Assembly: GCF_900580675.1 (NCBI RefSeq)
Contig: NZ_UTBG01000096.1
Location: forward strand, 1-36,199
DNA length: 36,199 nt
Direction: 5' to 3'
DNA from: Pseudomonas viridiflava
Lineage (GTDB): Bacteria; Pseudomonadota; Gammaproteobacteria; Pseudomonadales; Pseudomonadaceae
Within the stretch, counting starts at the first letter, position 1. Every line of letters begins with the position of its first letter. Shown one piece after another: positions 34,948 to 36,199 of this stretch. A program made the position numbers and the translations under genes. The notes under the pieces are model-generated. The model searched no databases. It had not been told where the DNA came from and was given only the letters and a program-made list of their open reading frames with translations.

Positions 34948-35289
34948 ATGTTTCCACCCACGCTGCCCGTCAGTGTCGTGCCGGTCACGTCACAACTCGA
35001 TCCGGTGCGCCCGAAGCCGGATATCCCGCCCGTGGTGCCGGTACAGCCGAGCTCCAGCGAAAGTACCATCGACCTGAAAAAGGGCGATGCCGAGCAGTCG
35101 ACCTTCCTGTTGCGCGAAGAGCAGCGTCGCCAGCAGGAGCAGCAAAAACGCCGGCGCGAAGCCGACGAAGACCCGGAAGTGCACTTGGCGATCCCCGGTG
35201 ATTTGCTGAATGCCGACAACACCGTGCCGGTAGTGCCGCTGATCGAAGATGCGCCACGCCAGGGTTTGTGGGTGGACGTCGAGGTTTAA
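34948..35289 (+). CDS. proline-rich small protein of unknown function
   Basis: A 113-residue protein from the ATG at 34948, fixed by AGGAGAG 8 nt upstream; earlier in-frame starts lack this. Residues 1-40 are rich in Pro, Val and Ser (MFPPTLPVSVVPVTSQLDPV). Residues 50-80 form a charged Gln/Arg/Glu stretch that could be a helix or coiled coil (LLREEQRRQQEQQKRRREAD). The C-terminus is TVPVVPLIEDAPRQGLWVDVEV. There is no signal peptide or membrane span. I believe it is conserved in fluorescent pseudomonads, where it has sometimes been misnamed aspartate-semialdehyde dehydrogenase; nothing here supports that enzyme. Confidence 0.7.
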   Translation: MFPPTLPVSVVPVTSQLDPVRPKPDIPPVVPVQPSSSESTIDLKKGDAEQSTFLLREEQRRQQEQQKRRREADEDPEVHLAIPGDLLNADNTVPVVPLIEDAPRQGLWVDVEV

Positions 35290-35331
35290 TCGCGCAACGC
35301 CCGCCAGGCCGCGCGCCTGCATGTCCAGCGG

Positions 35332-35454
35332 GTGGCTCAGGGCGCTCTGGGTCACCGACAATTCGTTCGCGGCCTTGATAAAGCTCAAATGCCGCGCGAC
35401 GGCTTCGAAGGCGCGCAGGGCCAGCAACGGCGGAAGGTCCTTGTGCAGTGCCAC
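35332..35454 (-). pseudogene. N-terminal remnant of a GcvA-like LysR regulator
   Basis: From a GTG at 35454 the minus strand encodes about 41 residues (HKDLPPLLALRAFEAVARHL and then KAANELSVTQSALSH) that are the first half of a LysR helix-turn-helix of the GcvA/AmpR type. After SALSH the similarity stops: the frame stays open toward 34990 but reads as the antisense of the proline-rich gene. No effector domain exists. It looks like a deletion remnant whose 3' part was lost at about 35330. Confidence 0.7.
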
Positions 35455-35586
35455 CTGGGTGCGCCTCTTGGGTTCAGTGGGAAGCGCCGATTTTGGGTGA
35501 TGGCCTGCCTTTTGTCGCCGGCTGATTTGCCGTTGGGCGGGGGAGGCCGCATTATTGGGTTATTCCCGCCACGTGTAAGCCAAGCC

Positions 35587-35748
35587 ATGAGTGATGACGA
35601 CAAGCTGATCGACCTGAATGCCGAACGTGCCAAGCGTGTGCATGACCTTAATGACAAACGCCTGAATGAAGTGCGCCAGGCATTTGAGCAGGCCATGCCG
35701 TTGGGCAAAGTTAAGAAAAAGTCGAAGAACAAACCGAAAAAGCGTTGA
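35587..35748 (+). CDS. small basic protein of unknown function
   Basis: A 53-residue protein, MSDDDKLIDLNAERAKRVHD onward, with an acidic start, a helical middle (LNDKRLNEVRQAFEQAMPLG) and a tail of lysines (KVKKKSKNKPKKR). I know the type as a conserved short Pseudomonas protein but no function. The Shine-Dalgarno is weak. The basic tail could bind nucleic acid, which is speculation. Confidence 0.6.
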   Translation: MSDDDKLIDLNAERAKRVHDLNDKRLNEVRQAFEQAMPLGKVKKKSKNKPKKR

Positions 35749-35812
35749 AATGGCCTGCATCTGTTGATGCAGGTCAGTTATTTCCCTTCTTTACGCTCCG
35801 TTGCGGGCGACA

Positions 35813-35826
35813 TTGATCCTCGTCAA
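35813..35826 (+). promoter_or_regulatory. ANR/FNR-type box upstream of the CcoM-like gene
   Basis: TTGATCCTCGTCAA matches the ANR/FNR consensus TTGAT-N4-ATCAA in 9 of 10 fixed positions. It is centred about 72 nt before the ATG at 35892, which would place a -41.5-type start site near 35861, a normal leader length. No strong -10 is visible, as expected for an activated promoter. It fits oxygen-dependent control of a cbb3 oxidase subunit. Confidence 0.7.
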
Positions 35827-35891
35827 TTTTCCAATTCTCCTTCTGCATTAACTTAGCCTTATCGCAACAGGGCAAGTGCAGGAGGCCGGTC

Positions 35892-36008
35892 ATGTTTATC
35901 GATAATGTGGTATTTGCCGGGGTGCTGACTGTCAGCCTCATGGTGCTGTTTTTTGTAGGGTTTGGGATTTTTATCTGGAAGGACGCTAATAAGCGTAAAG
36001 AACCGTAA
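35892..36008 (+). CDS. ccoM: 38-residue single-helix protein, CcoM-like cbb3 oxidase subunit
   Basis: A short gene of 39 codons with GGAGG 6-7 nt upstream of the ATG. The protein starts MFIDNVVFAGVLTVSLMV, continues through one membrane helix (about residues 8-28) with FFVGFGIFIWKDANK, and ends in a basic tail. This closely resembles, from memory, CcoM of Pseudomonas stutzeri, a small subunit that helps assembly and stability of the high-affinity cbb3 cytochrome oxidase. It lies far from any ccoNOPQ genes in this window. An ANR-type box upstream and a strong terminator downstream make it a complete single-gene unit. The symbol is given with moderate confidence. Confidence 0.75.
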   Translation: MFIDNVVFAGVLTVSLMVLFFVGFGIFIWKDANKRKEP

Positions 36009-36043
36009 GTTCTTCTGGGTTATATGAGCACGCAAGGCATTTT

Positions 36044-36069
36044 GGGCGACTTCGGTCGCCCTTTTTTTT
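36044..36069 (+). terminator. intrinsic terminator of the CcoM-like gene
   Basis: GGGCGAC, the stable TTCG tetraloop, and GTCGCCC followed by TTTTTTTT: a compact 7-bp stem and eight Ts, 35 nt after the stop codon. Confidence 0.95.
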
Positions 36070-36127
36070 GGGTTTTTTTGGGGGCATATCCATTTCTGCG
36101 GTAACGGCGGCCTATGGTTCCGCTCTT

Positions 36128-36184
36128 ACAGCGGGTCACTTTTGGAAGGACCCAAAAGTAACCAAAAGGTCCTCGCCCCAACAC
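36128..36184. repeat. likely Pseudomonas intergenic repeat at the contig end
   Basis: The segment with GGGTCACTTTTGGAAGGACC, then CAAAAGTAACCAAAAGGTCC and TCGCCCC, resembles a repeated intergenic string (CCCAAAAGTAACCAAAAGG type) that I remember as frequent in P. fluorescens genomes. AGGACC and GGTCCT (36147-36152 and 36168-36173) are inverted. Ending in a repeat would explain why assembly stopped here. Confidence 0.5.
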
Positions 36185-36199
36185 CTGTCTCTTATACAC
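36185..36199 (+). other. Tn5/Nextera mosaic-end adapter remnant
   Basis: The final 15 bases CTGTCTCTTATACAC equal the first 15 of the 19-base Tn5 mosaic end used in tagmentation libraries (CTGTCTCTTATACACATCT). At the very end of a contig this is most likely untrimmed adapter, not genome sequence. Confidence 0.93.

Noticed and set aside
36185..36199. Transposon end (Tn5-like insertion)
   Set aside because: The match is to the engineered mosaic end at a contig tip, so library adapter is far more likely than a real transposon.

Overview
The window looks like a chromosomal contig of a fluorescent-group Pseudomonas. The basis is GC-rich coding with typical Pseudomonas codon use, several intergenic REP palindromes of the TGTGGGAGC...GGCTTGC type, and a gene order (dinG, OmpA-like lipoprotein, pdxH, slyB-like, nhaA, cysteine synthase-like gene, braCDEFG, DUF2288 gene) that I remember as broadly collinear with the PA1045-PA1076 part of P. 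aeruginosa PAO1. The species call is inference. The last 15 bases match the Tn5/Nextera mosaic end and are probably sequencing adapter, so the right edge is an assembly end.

Layout. 1-6.4 kb: a CopD-like membrane protein divergent from dinG (with a candidate LexA box), a secreted GH50/agarase-like glycosidase and an EstB-like serine hydrolase. 6.5-10.3 kb: an OmpA-domain lipoprotein, pdxH, a SlyB-like lipoprotein, a near-perfect bidirectional terminator, and nhaA with a TTG start. 10.5-16.3 kb: a PLP enzyme resembling L-cysteine desulfhydrase Cds1, a REP pair, a COG2509 flavoprotein, a COG3650-type lipoprotein, a small exported protein, and a divergent SDR/LysR pair in which the SDR lacks the Tyr-Lys catalytic pair. 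16.3-18.7 kb: a four-gene minus-strand operon (DUF2282 precursor, DUF692/MNIO enzyme, DUF2063 partner, DoxX) that matches the recently described bufferin-type RiPP systems. 18.9-24.6 kb: the branched-chain amino-acid ABC transporter braC-braDEFG and a DUF2288 gene.

24.9-36.2 kb: a 725-residue chromosomal tubulin/FtsZ-superfamily protein with intact T1, T4 and T7 loops, a MHYT-GGDEF-EAL c-di-GMP protein, a YkgJ-type cysteine-cluster protein, a spinster-like MFS transporter, REP-derived palindromes, the RNA polymerase recycling ATPase rapA, a small proline-rich protein, a broken LysR fragment, a 53-residue basic protein, and a 38-residue single-helix protein resembling cbb3 oxidase subunit CcoM behind an ANR-like box.

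Most of the window is core Pseudomonas housekeeping. The two parts that best merit follow-up are the bufferin-type operon, whose four genes are translationally coupled and whose precursor has a signal peptide and four cysteines, and the large tubulin-like gene, which has no evident partner gene in the window.
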